DNA of 35,748 bases. It comes from Caedibacter sp. 37-49 (GTDB taxonomy: Bacteria; Pseudomonadota; Alphaproteobacteria; Caedimonadales; Caedimonadaceae). The translations under genes were made by a program, and so were the position numbers. Below the pieces are notes generated by a model, which was not told the DNA's origin, made no database searches, and saw only the letters and a program-made list of their open reading frames with translations. The stretch is taken from the NCBI GenBank assembly GCA_001898725.1, contig MKUV01000073.1, forward strand, positions 1 to 35,748, written 5' to 3'. Positions 7,794-14,950 of the stretch are shown in pieces (the stretch's first letter is position 1; each line of letters starts with the position of its first letter).

Positions 7794-9767
7794 TTGAAAA
7801 AATTACATTTATCTTTAACTGCTATGGCTGTGCTTATGCTTACAGGTTGTATCGATGAGCCTGTATCTCAGTCTTCAGAAAAAGCATTGACTCAAGAAAA
7901 ATCATTGGAGCAAATTCTTTCTGAAAAAGCCAACTCTGAAGAGAAAGGGCTTGTCAAAGAAGGAATTCAAGCCTTACTTGCAGCTAACTATGAAGAAGCT
8001 TCACAGAAGTTTAACATTGCTCTTGTAGATGATCCTACAAACTCTTGGCTCCATACGCTTAATGCGATGGCTTATCAGCTATTAGCTCGTAAAGGCGATG
8101 TCTCTCAACTTGAAATTGCCGAAGCAGGTTATAATCAAGCGCTTAAGTTTGAACCTTCAAACAGTATCGCTTCTTTGCAATTAGGCCGTGTTAAAAAACA
8201 ACAAAAAGACTACAAAAGAGCGCAAGAAGAGTTTGCAAATGTTCTTTTAATTGAACCAAATAGCTTACCTGCTTTATATGAGCTTGCTTCAACCTCATAT
8301 TACCTTGGAGATATTAAAACTGCTCAAGCTGCTATTGAACGTTATGTTAAGGCAGCTCCTAATAAAGCAGAAGCTTATCGTGCTGCAGGCATGATTATGG
8401 CGGCCGCAGGTAAATCTCCAGAAGCAAATGCTTACATAAAAAAATATGAGAGTTTGGCAGAGAATAAATCTCAGGCCAAATTTGCTAAGCGCCGTGCAGA
8501 TGAATGGAAGCGCCTCTATGACAGCGGCATGATTATGCTTGCTCAAGCTGATGCTACTGCTGCTGGAGGTGATGCTCCTAGTGCTACTACTGCCCCAGAT
8601 CAGAATGCAAGCGCTACAGGTCCAGCGAATGAGGGCTCACCTGGAAATACTCCAAAGCAAGCCGCAGTCCCTGAAGCACCTGCTGGTCCTCAACAAATGG
8701 TAGCTATTGACGCTATCGTTATGCGCGTGAGTGAATTAGGACAAACAAAAAAAGGGAATAATATTTTAGAAAACTTTTCCTTAACACTTGCACCAGGGAC
8801 ACATATGTACGCAAGGGCACGAGGTATTCCAGATCCTAATAATTCAAAAACTATAAACGCCGATGGAACAAGTACCACAACAATTAATGACCCTGGTAAT
8901 ATTGATTTCCAAGGCGTTCCAATGTTCCCTGGAGCTACTAATTTAGCAGCCACAATAGCGGGAGGTGGATCTCCTCTCTCAGTCTCACGCCTTTTTACTC
9001 AAGGAATTTCTTTTGGAAGTGTTAGTTATAGCTTGAATATTGCCAACGCTTATAATGAACGCATAAAAGTACTAGATCGCCCTTCAGTAACCACGATTGT
9101 CGGTAAGTCTGCTGAATTCTACGCTGGAACTGACCTGGCTTTAGGGTTGTCAGGCCAATTTGGTGGTAACGTTGCAAAAACACCAACAGGTATCACAGTT
9201 AAAGTGACGCCAATTGCTTTAGTAGGAGACCGTATTCTTCTTGAAATCGAAGTTCAGGGTAGTTTAACACCAGCAATCATTCCTGAAGATACAACGAAAA
9301 CTTTTACGCGAATTCAAACAAGCCATGTTAAAACAACTGTTGAAATGAAACTGGGCGAAACTCTCATGCTTGGCGGAATTAACTCTCATGAGGATCAAAA
9401 TTCAAAGGATGGCTTCCCTCTTCTTCAAGACATTCCTGTTATTCAGTATCTCTTTTCACAAGAAGTAACCAGTAGCTTCCGTAAGTCCGTTACATATCTA
9501 ATCACGCCAAGATCCCATGAAAAGAACATGGCCGCTATTAAACAGGCCTTTACGAACCCAACAGATGGTCCAACAAATCTCACTGAGCTTGAGATGCGTA
9601 ATAAAGATTGGTTTGCTCCCTATAATAATAATCAAGTCATGATTCTTAAATACGCTGCTCCTTTTTATCGTGAATTCCGCACGGGCGACATTACTCCCAT
9701 TGTTTGGTGGCAAGATGAAGATTTCAACGAGCAAATTACTCAGATCGCAAGCTTTTTATACTACTAA
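7794..9767 (+). CDS. Lipoprotein fusing TPR repeats to a secretin domain
   Basis: The 657-residue protein starts at TTG 7794 after the strong site AAGGGAGGG (7781-7789). A lipobox MLTGC gives a lipidated Cys19. Residues about 52-215 are TPR-like repeats (for example YEEASQKFNIALVDDPTN and YKRAQEEFANVLLIEPNS). An Ala/Gly/Pro/Ser-rich linker covers about 250-301. A C-terminal secretin domain follows (about 303-573), with VLDRPSVTTIVGKSAEF, GITVKVTPIAL, TTVEMKLGETLMLGGI and FPLLQDIPVIQYLFS, plus an 85-residue tail. Secretins form ring pores in the outer membrane for type II/III secretion or type IV pili; lipoprotein secretins occur in type IVb pili. No other secretion or pilus gene is nearby. 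The usual N0/N1 ring-building domains are not evident, and the TPR part seems to take their place. Confidence 0.85.
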   Translation: MKKLHLSLTAMAVLMLTGCIDEPVSQSSEKALTQEKSLEQILSEKANSEEKGLVKEGIQALLAANYEEASQKFNIALVDDPTNSWLHTLNAMAYQLLARKGDVSQLEIAEAGYNQALKFEPSNSIASLQLGRVKKQQKDYKRAQEEFANVLLIEPNSLPALYELASTSYYLGDIKTAQAAIERYVKAAPNKAEAYRAAGMIMAAAGKSPEANAYIKKYESLAENKSQAKFAKRRADEWKRLYDSGMIMLAQADATAAGGDAPSATTAPDQNASATGPANEGSPGNTPKQAAVPEAPAGPQQMVAIDAIVMRVSELGQTKKGNNILENFSLTLAPGTHMYARARGIPDPNNSKTINADGTSTTTINDPGNIDFQGVPMFPGATNLAATIAGGGSPLSVSRLFTQGISFGSVSYSLNIANAYNERIKVLDRPSVTTIVGKSAEFYAGTDLALGLSGQFGGNVAKTPTGITVKVTPIALVGDRILLEIEVQGSLTPAIIPEDTTKTFTRIQTSHVKTTVEMKLGETLMLGGINSHEDQNSKDGFPLLQDIPVIQYLFSQEVTSSFRKSVTYLITPRSHEKNMAAIKQAFTNPTDGPTNLTELEMRNKDWFAPYNNNQVMILKYAAPFYREFRTGDITPIVWWQDEDFNEQITQIASFLYY

Positions 9768-9781
9768 AGAACTTTCAAGAT

Positions 9782-9812
9782 AAAAAAGGGCCGGGGTTTT
9801 AACACCCCGGCC
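9782..9812 (-). terminator. Strong intrinsic terminator acting leftward
   Basis: GGCCGGGGT (9789-9797) and ACCCCGGCC (9804-9812) form a perfect 9-bp GC-rich stem around TTTAAC. On the minus strand the stem is followed by six T residues (9787-9782), so it is a canonical terminator for leftward transcription. In the plus direction no T run follows, so it ends the secretin transcript less convincingly. Confidence 0.8.
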
Positions 9813-10047
9813 AAGTTTAAACAGGGAGGCTTCACGTCTGGGAGACGTAGGACCAAAGAACTTGTCTTTGCCCCTTTTTCAAGCTTTGCGCTCGAAAACT
9901 CAAAAACTCTTTGAGAGTAAAACTCTCTATGCTTTTGTTGTAATACTTTTCGTCAAGAATGAGCAGCATAATTTTTGCAGACCCCCTCCTCTAAAAAAGC
10001 ATAACCTTCTAAAAAGAAGACGAATTTTGTATTTAACTCTAGAATAT
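9782..10047 (-). ncRNA. Candidate structured small RNA of about 265 nt
   Basis: The stretch between two convergent genes contains five local hairpins. They are the terminator stem (9789-9812), ACGTCT/AGACGT with a 3-base loop (9834-9848), CAAAGA/TCTTTG (9854-9870), TTCAAGC/GCTCGAA with one wobble (9878-9896) and GAGAGT/ACTCTC (9913-9927). On the minus strand a good promoter lies just upstream and a T-tailed terminator closes the unit. GGGGC and GCCTC can close a three-way junction around the second and third hairpins. No open frame with a ribosome site is convincing on either strand. I do not recognise the family; a partial likeness to the 6S RNA string GAAGCCU...UUAAACU was seen but not accepted. 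Confidence 0.5.
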
Positions 10048-10053
10048 TATCTC

Positions 10054-10082
10054 ACTATACTAAGAAAGGAAAGAATTTTCAA
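10054..10082 (-). promoter_or_regulatory. Sigma-70-type promoter for the candidate small RNA
   Basis: On the minus strand TTGAAA (10082-10077) is separated by exactly 17 bases from TATAGT (10059-10054). Transcription would start near 10047 and run to the terminator at 9782. Apart from this promoter, nothing is evident in the stretch 10083-10315. Confidence 0.5.
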
Positions 10083-10315
10083 ATTAGTGCTTTCAAATAC
10101 TTAACATATAACTTCTAAATTGATCTTTGACGCATAGCATCAAAAAATAAATCTCCCTCAAAGTGACTTTAAGCTATAATTTAATCTCATTATGCTGATG
10201 AAAAAATTTAGTAATTTGGGTAAGGCAGAATGAATTTTAAAGAAAAGTGTAAGCTTTCCTAAAATAATCGTCTCAGCTTGAACCTTAAAAGAAATTACAG
10301 TCTAAAACTTCTTTA

Positions 10316-11665
10316 TTAATTCGTTGCTTCTACTTTAGCTTCTTCTATATTTGTACTTAAGTTTTTAGAACGATGATTCCATGTTAAAGAGAAAAAGAAA
10401 GCACCAATAAGAGATGTTATGATAAAAAGAATGAAACCTCCAGGCCATCCATAATTTTCTACAATAGCACCAATTCCTACCCCTGAAATCGCCGACCCCG
10501 CGTAAGCAAAGCTTCCTGTGAAGCCAATAGCCATCCCTACGGCACGTTTTGAGGTTAAATCAGCACATGCAACCCCAGCAAGAACCTGTGGACCATAAAC
10601 AAGAAAACCGGCAACCATGAGAGCAAGTGTATCTAAGAAAGGATGTCCTTTGGGAATAAGCCAGATCGCAAAAAGGCAAAGAGAGAGCCCTAGAAGGAAT
10701 AAAGCACCAACAGGACCTCTTCTCCCTCCAAATACTCGATCAGAGAACCAACCAGCAAGAATTCCTCCTAATAACCCCGCAACTTCAAAACCAGCTGTTT
10801 GCCAACCAGCAACAAGCAAAGTAACACCCTTAAACTCTTTAAGAAATGTAGGTGCCCATGTAAAAACACCTATCCGAGGAATATAAAGACACATATTTGC
10901 AATGCCGATGTACCAGACAAGTTTATTTCCAAAAACTTCAGTAAGTACTTCGCGAACTGTTATTCTTTCACTTGATTCGTTATTAACACCATCTCCTTTA
11001 TATTCTTCAACAGGAGGTAACCCGACTTCCTGCGGCGTGTCTCTAAGACGATTAAAGATATATATCGAAAAGACTAAGGCAAGAATAGAAGGAACGATAA
11101 AGGCTGCGCGCCAGCCAAAAATCTCTATAAGATATCCTGCTAAAATAAGTATGACAGCCGCTCCAATTTGATGGGAAGAAGCACATAAACCCCATTTTGT
11201 TCCTAATTCTTTAGGACTAAACCAATGCGTTAACATGCGTGCTGCTGGCGGCCATCCCATCGATTGGAACCAGGCATTTATTCCCCAAATGAATCCCATG
11301 GTCCCTAACCCCACACCTAATCCCATAAAAATACTTACGATGGCAGATAGAAATAAACCTATGGACATGAAATAGCGCGCATTTGATCGGTCGCTTAAGT
11401 AACCATTAAAGAATTTTCCAACCCCATATACAATTGAGAAAATTGTAACCACCCAACCGAGTTCAACTTTTGTATATCCAAACTCTTCCATTAAACCAGG
11501 CATCGTCATCGAAAAGTTCTGCCGCACCAGGTAATAAGCAGCATAGCCAATGATAGTTGAATATAAAATGCGAATCCGCCAATAACGGTAGCTATTCTTC
11601 TCTATATTAGAAAGCTTCTGAAATGTTTCATAAAGATCTTGAGTTATCGCTTTGGCGATGGACAT
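10316..11665 (-). CDS. Organophosphate/phosphate antiporter of the major facilitator superfamily (UhpC/GlpT-like)
   Basis: The 449-residue inner-membrane protein has about 12 hydrophobic segments and the signatures of the organophosphate:phosphate antiporter family. YYLVRQNFSMTMP carries Arg48 and YIPRIGVFTWAPTFLKE carries Arg264, matching the two phosphate-binding arginines of GlpT. WFQSMGWPPAARML is also typical. Family members import glycerol-3-phosphate or hexose phosphates in exchange for phosphate; the substrate here cannot be read from sequence. UhpC-like members serve Chlamydia and related intracellular bacteria to take sugar phosphates from the host, which fits an intracellular lifestyle. 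An AGAGGA ribosome site precedes the ATG. The gene diverges from hemB. Confidence 0.88.
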   Translation of the reverse strand: MSIAKAITQDLYETFQKLSNIEKNSYRYWRIRILYSTIIGYAAYYLVRQNFSMTMPGLMEEFGYTKVELGWVVTIFSIVYGVGKFFNGYLSDRSNARYFMSIGLFLSAIVSIFMGLGVGLGTMGFIWGINAWFQSMGWPPAARMLTHWFSPKELGTKWGLCASSHQIGAAVILILAGYLIEIFGWRAAFIVPSILALVFSIYIFNRLRDTPQEVGLPPVEEYKGDGVNNESSERITVREVLTEVFGNKLVWYIGIANMCLYIPRIGVFTWAPTFLKEFKGVTLLVAGWQTAGFEVAGLLGGILAGWFSDRVFGGRRGPVGALFLLGLSLCLFAIWLIPKGHPFLDTLALMVAGFLVYGPQVLAGVACADLTSKRAVGMAIGFTGSFAYAGSAISGVGIGAIVENYGWPGGFILFIITSLIGAFFFSLTWNHRSKNLSTNIEEAKVEATN

Positions 11666-11822
11666 TTTTTATCCTCTTTAATCTAAAACGTGGCATGATC
11701 CTAACGAATCGTGTGCGAAATGCAACCCAGTTTTTTACATTGACCAACTCGGCAATCTTTTTTAAGTTGTTTCTAAAGAAAAATCAAGGTAGTGAAAAGA
11801 AAACAAAATTAAAAGGTTTGAT

Positions 11823-12836
11823 TTGACAATACCTCACTCTTATTCAATCAGTCAGTTCCCTGCGATACGCCTACGTCGGCATCGTCGTACAGAATGGATA
11901 CGTCAGCTTGTAGCAGAGACAGCTTTAAGTTCAAACGATCTTATTTGGTCCGTTTTTGTCCGTGAAGAAAGTGTATCACCAAGAATTAAAGGCATGCCTG
12001 ATGTCGAGCGTTTTACGATTCCACAACTTCTTGAGGCTGCAAGTAAGGCTCAAGATCTAGGAATCAATGTTTTAGCCCTTTTTCCAGTTATTCCTTTTGA
12101 AAAAAGATGTGAACAAGCGGCAGAAGCGCTGAATGCAGAAAATGTGCTTTTAAAAGCTATTCGAGCTCTTAAGCAATCCTATCCTAATCTCGGGATTATT
12201 TCAGATCCTGCTTTAGATTCTTTCACAAGTCATGGACATGATGGACTTCTTGGAGATGACGAAGATGTTGCGAATGATGAAACGATACAAATTTTATGTA
12301 AACACGCTTTGTTTCAAGCAGAAGCCGGCGCAGATATTGTTGCGCCTTCTGACATGATGGATGGAAGAATTGGTATGATTAGACAGTATCTTGATACTTA
12401 CGGATATAAAGATGTTGCAATTATGTCTTATGCAGCGAAGTATGCATCAGCTTTCTATGGTCCCTTCAGAGAAGCTTTAGGGTCAGATAAATGCTTGGGC
12501 AAAAAAAATAAAAAAACTTATCAGATGGATCCTGCAAATGCACTTGAAGCTCTTCGTGAAGTTGCATTAGATATTGCAGAAGGAGCAGATTCTGTTATGG
12601 TCAAGCCTGGACTTGCATACTTAGACATCATTCAACAAATTAAGCAAAAATTTATGGTTCCAACCTTTGCTTTCCACGTAAGTGGTGAATATGCTATGCT
12701 TAAGGCCGCAGCAGCTCAAGGAATGATTGACTACAACAAAACACTTCTTGAGGTTATGTTATCATTTAAAAGAGCTGGGGCAGATGGTGTTCTTTCATAC
12801 AGTGCTTGTGAAGTGGCTAAACTTTTAAATGAATAA
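11823..12836 (+). CDS. hemB: Delta-aminolevulinic acid dehydratase (porphobilinogen synthase)
   Basis: The 337-residue enzyme condenses two 5-aminolevulinates into porphobilinogen in heme synthesis. The two active-site lysines are visible in SYAAKYASAFYGPF (Lys206) and MVKPGLAYLD (Lys261, the Schiff-base lysine). The metal site reads DPALDSFTSHGHDG with no cysteines, so it should be of the zinc-independent, magnesium-type group typical of alphaproteobacteria. The start is TTG at 11823 with AAAGG six bases upstream. The gene overlaps the next small lipoprotein gene by 8 bases. Confidence 0.96.
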   Translation: MTIPHSYSISQFPAIRLRRHRRTEWIRQLVAETALSSNDLIWSVFVREESVSPRIKGMPDVERFTIPQLLEAASKAQDLGINVLALFPVIPFEKRCEQAAEALNAENVLLKAIRALKQSYPNLGIISDPALDSFTSHGHDGLLGDDEDVANDETIQILCKHALFQAEAGADIVAPSDMMDGRIGMIRQYLDTYGYKDVAIMSYAAKYASAFYGPFREALGSDKCLGKKNKKTYQMDPANALEALREVALDIAEGADSVMVKPGLAYLDIIQQIKQKFMVPTFAFHVSGEYAMLKAAAAQGMIDYNKTLLEVMLSFKRAGADGVLSYSACEVAKLLNE

Positions 12837-13080
12837 AATTATTTTATTTTCTTTTTGTTGCGTTCTTTCAAGTTGCGTTGGTTCTTATATTGTTTTTGAA
12901 GATGATGATCCTAAAGCTTTTGAAACTTTACATGCGGTTCCAGAACGCTATAATTTTACACCTCTAGAAGTATATACAAAAGAAGAACAACAGCTTAAAA
13001 ATGAGTATCAAAAAAATCTTCTCGAAGGTGAAGAGATAAGAAAAAAGGCGCCCTTGTTAGGAGATCCCCCTCACAAGTGA
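12829..13080 (+). CDS. Small lipoprotein of unknown function
   Basis: The 83-residue product has a short signal with lipobox VLSSC, giving lipidated Cys16. The mature part is polar and charged (YTKEEQQLKNEYQKN) and probably partly helical. I recognise no family. The ATG lies inside the last codons of hemB (8-base overlap), so the two are likely co-transcribed and translationally coupled. Many alphaproteobacteria carry small lipoproteins of this sort, and no role in heme synthesis can be claimed. Confidence 0.65.
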   Translation: MNKIILFSFCCVLSSCVGSYIVFEDDDPKAFETLHAVPERYNFTPLEVYTKEEQQLKNEYQKNLLEGEEIRKKAPLLGDPPHK

Positions 13081-13088
13081 CGCCTTCT

Positions 13089-13140
13089 AAAGAGAAGTTA
13101 TTAGTTGCTATTCGCTTATTTTAACAAAGTACTTCTCTTT
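13089..13140. terminator. 10-bp inverted repeat after the hemB operon
   Basis: AAAGAGAAGT (13089-13098) and ACTTCTCTTT (13131-13140) are perfect inverted copies around a 32-base loop, 9 bases after the lipoprotein stop. It is well placed to end the hemB transcript, but the loop is long and no pure T run follows. Confidence 0.4.
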
Positions 13141-13515
13141 ATCTCAAAGTCATTCACATAAATTTAATTTGTGGGGGTTGTCTATAAATTGACTTTTGGC
13201 TTCCCTCTCCTCTTATTTAGAATAAGTCTCGAAGCTCGCGCAGCCCCCTCCTGCAATAAAACCCACTTTATTTAATGAGTTTAAGATAGAAAAAGAAACA
13301 GGTGTAGAAAAGTTTAAAAGATAAATTGCTTTCTACTCAAGGATTCATTCACGATAAGTATGCATGATACTTTAAAACTAAGTGTATATGACGTCCATAT
13401 TTTTAAAAAATTCTATAAATCTAGTATTGCAAAAAAGCAAGGTTTTTTACTTAAACATCTAAAAAGATTAGAAAATTTAAACTTCTTCTGAACACTTTAT
13501 TTTATACAAATTTAT
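13141..13515. other. Gap with a possible small gene
   Basis: This AT-rich stretch holds no recognisable gene. An open frame of 43 codons runs from ATG 13360 to TGA 13491 (starts MHDTLKLSVYDVHIFKK, ends LENLNFF) without a good ribosome site; it may be a remnant or chance. A C-rich string GCAGCCCCCTCCTGC at 13239-13253 resembles GCAGACCCCCTCCT at 9977-9990 and may belong to a dispersed repeat. Confidence 0.25.
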
Positions 13516-13547
13516 TTGTTAACCACAAAAAAAATAGTGGTTGACCA
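13516..13547. promoter_or_regulatory. Candidate BirA operator
   Basis: TTGTTAACC (13516-13524) and GGTTGACCA (13539-13547) are imperfect inverted arms separated by 14 bases. The inner AC/GT pairs extend the symmetry. The known BirA box is TTGTAAACC, 14 to 16 bases, then GGTTTACAA. The left arm differs from it at one base and the right arm at two. The site overlaps the -35 element of the promoter of the biotin-domain gene, so a bound BirA would block it. The neighbouring BirA has a DNA-binding domain. That this is a real operator is inferred. Confidence 0.5.
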
Positions 13548-13569
13548 ATTAATCATCTTTGCCTATTGT
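13541..13569 (+). promoter_or_regulatory. Promoter of the biotin-domain protein gene
   Basis: TTGACC (13541-13546) and TATTGT (13564-13569) are 17 bases apart. Transcription would start near 13576, about 30 bases before the ATG at 13607. The -35 lies within the right arm of the candidate BirA operator. Confidence 0.5.
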
Positions 13570-13606
13570 TTTTGAAAAATAGAAACCAGGAAGAATCTTA
13601 ATCAAG

Positions 13607-14950
13607 ATGATTCAAAAAAAATTGAGTACAATTTTATTTTTTATGAGCTTTGCAGAGATAATAAGAGCTGTCATTTGTGTATCATATGCCACAGTAATTT
13701 CAGACGAAACAGACGCTCAAAATCCTATACTAGCGCATAACCTTCAAATTCCTATTAGTTCAAGTGAAAGAACCATTGATTATCTTACGGCACCAGCTGG
13801 TACATCCCTTATAGAAATACCCCACCAAATTTCTCAAGCAAGACAAAGTAAAGGATTATCTCCTTATATACCCTTAAATCAACAAGATGAGCTTTTGAAC
13901 TATACTTGGTACGTAAATAATAACTTGTGCGAGGAATGTCCTATGCCTGGCAAGATAATTAAAATATATAGCCAAAAAGGACAAAATGTCACACCTGGGC
14001 AAGAGCTTTGTAAGATTGAATCCATGAAAATGGAACATACTATTAAATCTACAATTGATGGAGAAATAATTGATATTTTAGTGCAAGACGGAGATCAAGT
14101 TGGAATACAACCAATCTTAAAATTGCGCCCTTTAAAATGGAAATCTATAAATTTTCAAGATATTTTAGATAATCAAAAAATTTTAAGTACCTTCTTTCCT
14201 TGGGAATCATCTCGTGTAAATGTGCCACCTGCAGAAGACTTAACAACTATTTTATCTGAAAATACAGAAAAGCAAGCTGAGCCTTATGAACCTGTTTCTA
14301 TTCCAGAAATTACAGATGCCGAATCTGTCGTTGTCATCATTGATCAATCAATTAAACCATCCTTACCTTTTAATTCAATAGAAGAAAGCTTAGTACCTAT
14401 TATATCTAAAAATAATAACTTTCCTTCTAAAGACTTAAAGATATCCAAACAACTGACCTTGTTACCCTTTGTTTCTAAACTTCAACCAGAAATGGATTCA
14501 GCGTTTCCTGAAAAAATGGTGCCCCTTTCTACGACAGCTGAAAAACAAATAGCTCTCTCACCGCTTATTTCTGTTGCTCACGCAACAAAAACTAAATCTA
14601 TAATTTTAACTAAGGTGGAACTCTTCAAAGCCTCTTTACTTAGAGATAGAATTAAGAAAAAAACTTATTCTGTCCAAAACAAGAATATTACTGCCAGAAA
14701 ATATTATAAGGATTGGTTTAGAAATTTTCCGCCCCAAAAACTAAACCTACCAAACTTTATGACGTTTAAAAAAATCCCTAAAAATCTTTATTTATTAATA
14801 ACTTTATATTGTTTTGCTTTATTTATAGCACGAGTTAAAAGAAGAGAGATTTCTCTACAAACTAAGCAGCCAAAAAAATTCATACAAATGTTCCATAAGC
14901 AAGCTCTAAATCAGAATTTCTCTTCTGTAAGACACATTAAACTTGCTTAG
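13607..14950 (+). CDS. Membrane-associated or exported protein with a biotin-attachment domain
   Basis: The 447-residue protein contains a complete biotinyl domain at about residues 108-175. It starts PMPGKIIKIYSQKGQNV and has the attachment motif ESMKMEH, with acceptor Lys141, then GEIIDILVQDGDQV. This matches the biotin carrier domain of carboxylases. Around it nothing resembles a carboxylase. Residues 1-28 form a hydrophobic segment ending in VSYA that looks like a signal peptide, although Glu17 and Arg20 interrupt it. Residues about 180-390 are low-complexity, Ser/Pro/Lys-rich. A membrane segment lies at about 394-410 (LYLLITLYCFALFIA), followed by a basic tail. The ribosome site AGGAAG (13588-13593) is rather far from the ATG (13 bases). 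The gene meets birA tail to tail with overlapping stop codons. Function unknown. Confidence 0.75.
   Translation: MIQKKLSTILFFMSFAEIIRAVICVSYATVISDETDAQNPILAHNLQIPISSSERTIDYLTAPAGTSLIEIPHQISQARQSKGLSPYIPLNQQDELLNYTWYVNNNLCEECPMPGKIIKIYSQKGQNVTPGQELCKIESMKMEHTIKSTIDGEIIDILVQDGDQVGIQPILKLRPLKWKSINFQDILDNQKILSTFFPWESSRVNVPPAEDLTTILSENTEKQAEPYEPVSIPEITDAESVVVIIDQSIKPSLPFNSIEESLVPIISKNNNFPSKDLKISKQLTLLPFVSKLQPEMDSAFPEKMVPLSTTAEKQIALSPLISVAHATKTKSIILTKVELFKASLLRDRIKKKTYSVQNKNITARKYYKDWFRNFPPQKLNLPNFMTFKKIPKNLYLLITLYCFALFIARVKRREISLQTKQPKKFIQMFHKQALNQNFSSVRHIKLA

Noticed and set aside
9782-9900. 6S RNA (ssrS) on the minus strand
   Set aside because: GGTCC...GAAGCCT...TTAAACT recalls part of E. coli 6S RNA, but the long outer stem and the 3' half are missing because the terminator follows at once.
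9862-10104. Open frame of 80 codons on the plus strand after the secretin gene
   Set aside because: It starts at TTG without a ribosome site, shows no protein-like pattern and overlaps the hairpins of the candidate RNA.
13607-14950. Lipoyl carrier protein instead of biotin carrier
   Set aside because: The motif is ESMKMEH, the biotin type. Lipoyl domains usually have a DKA/DKV motif, and birA lies next door.
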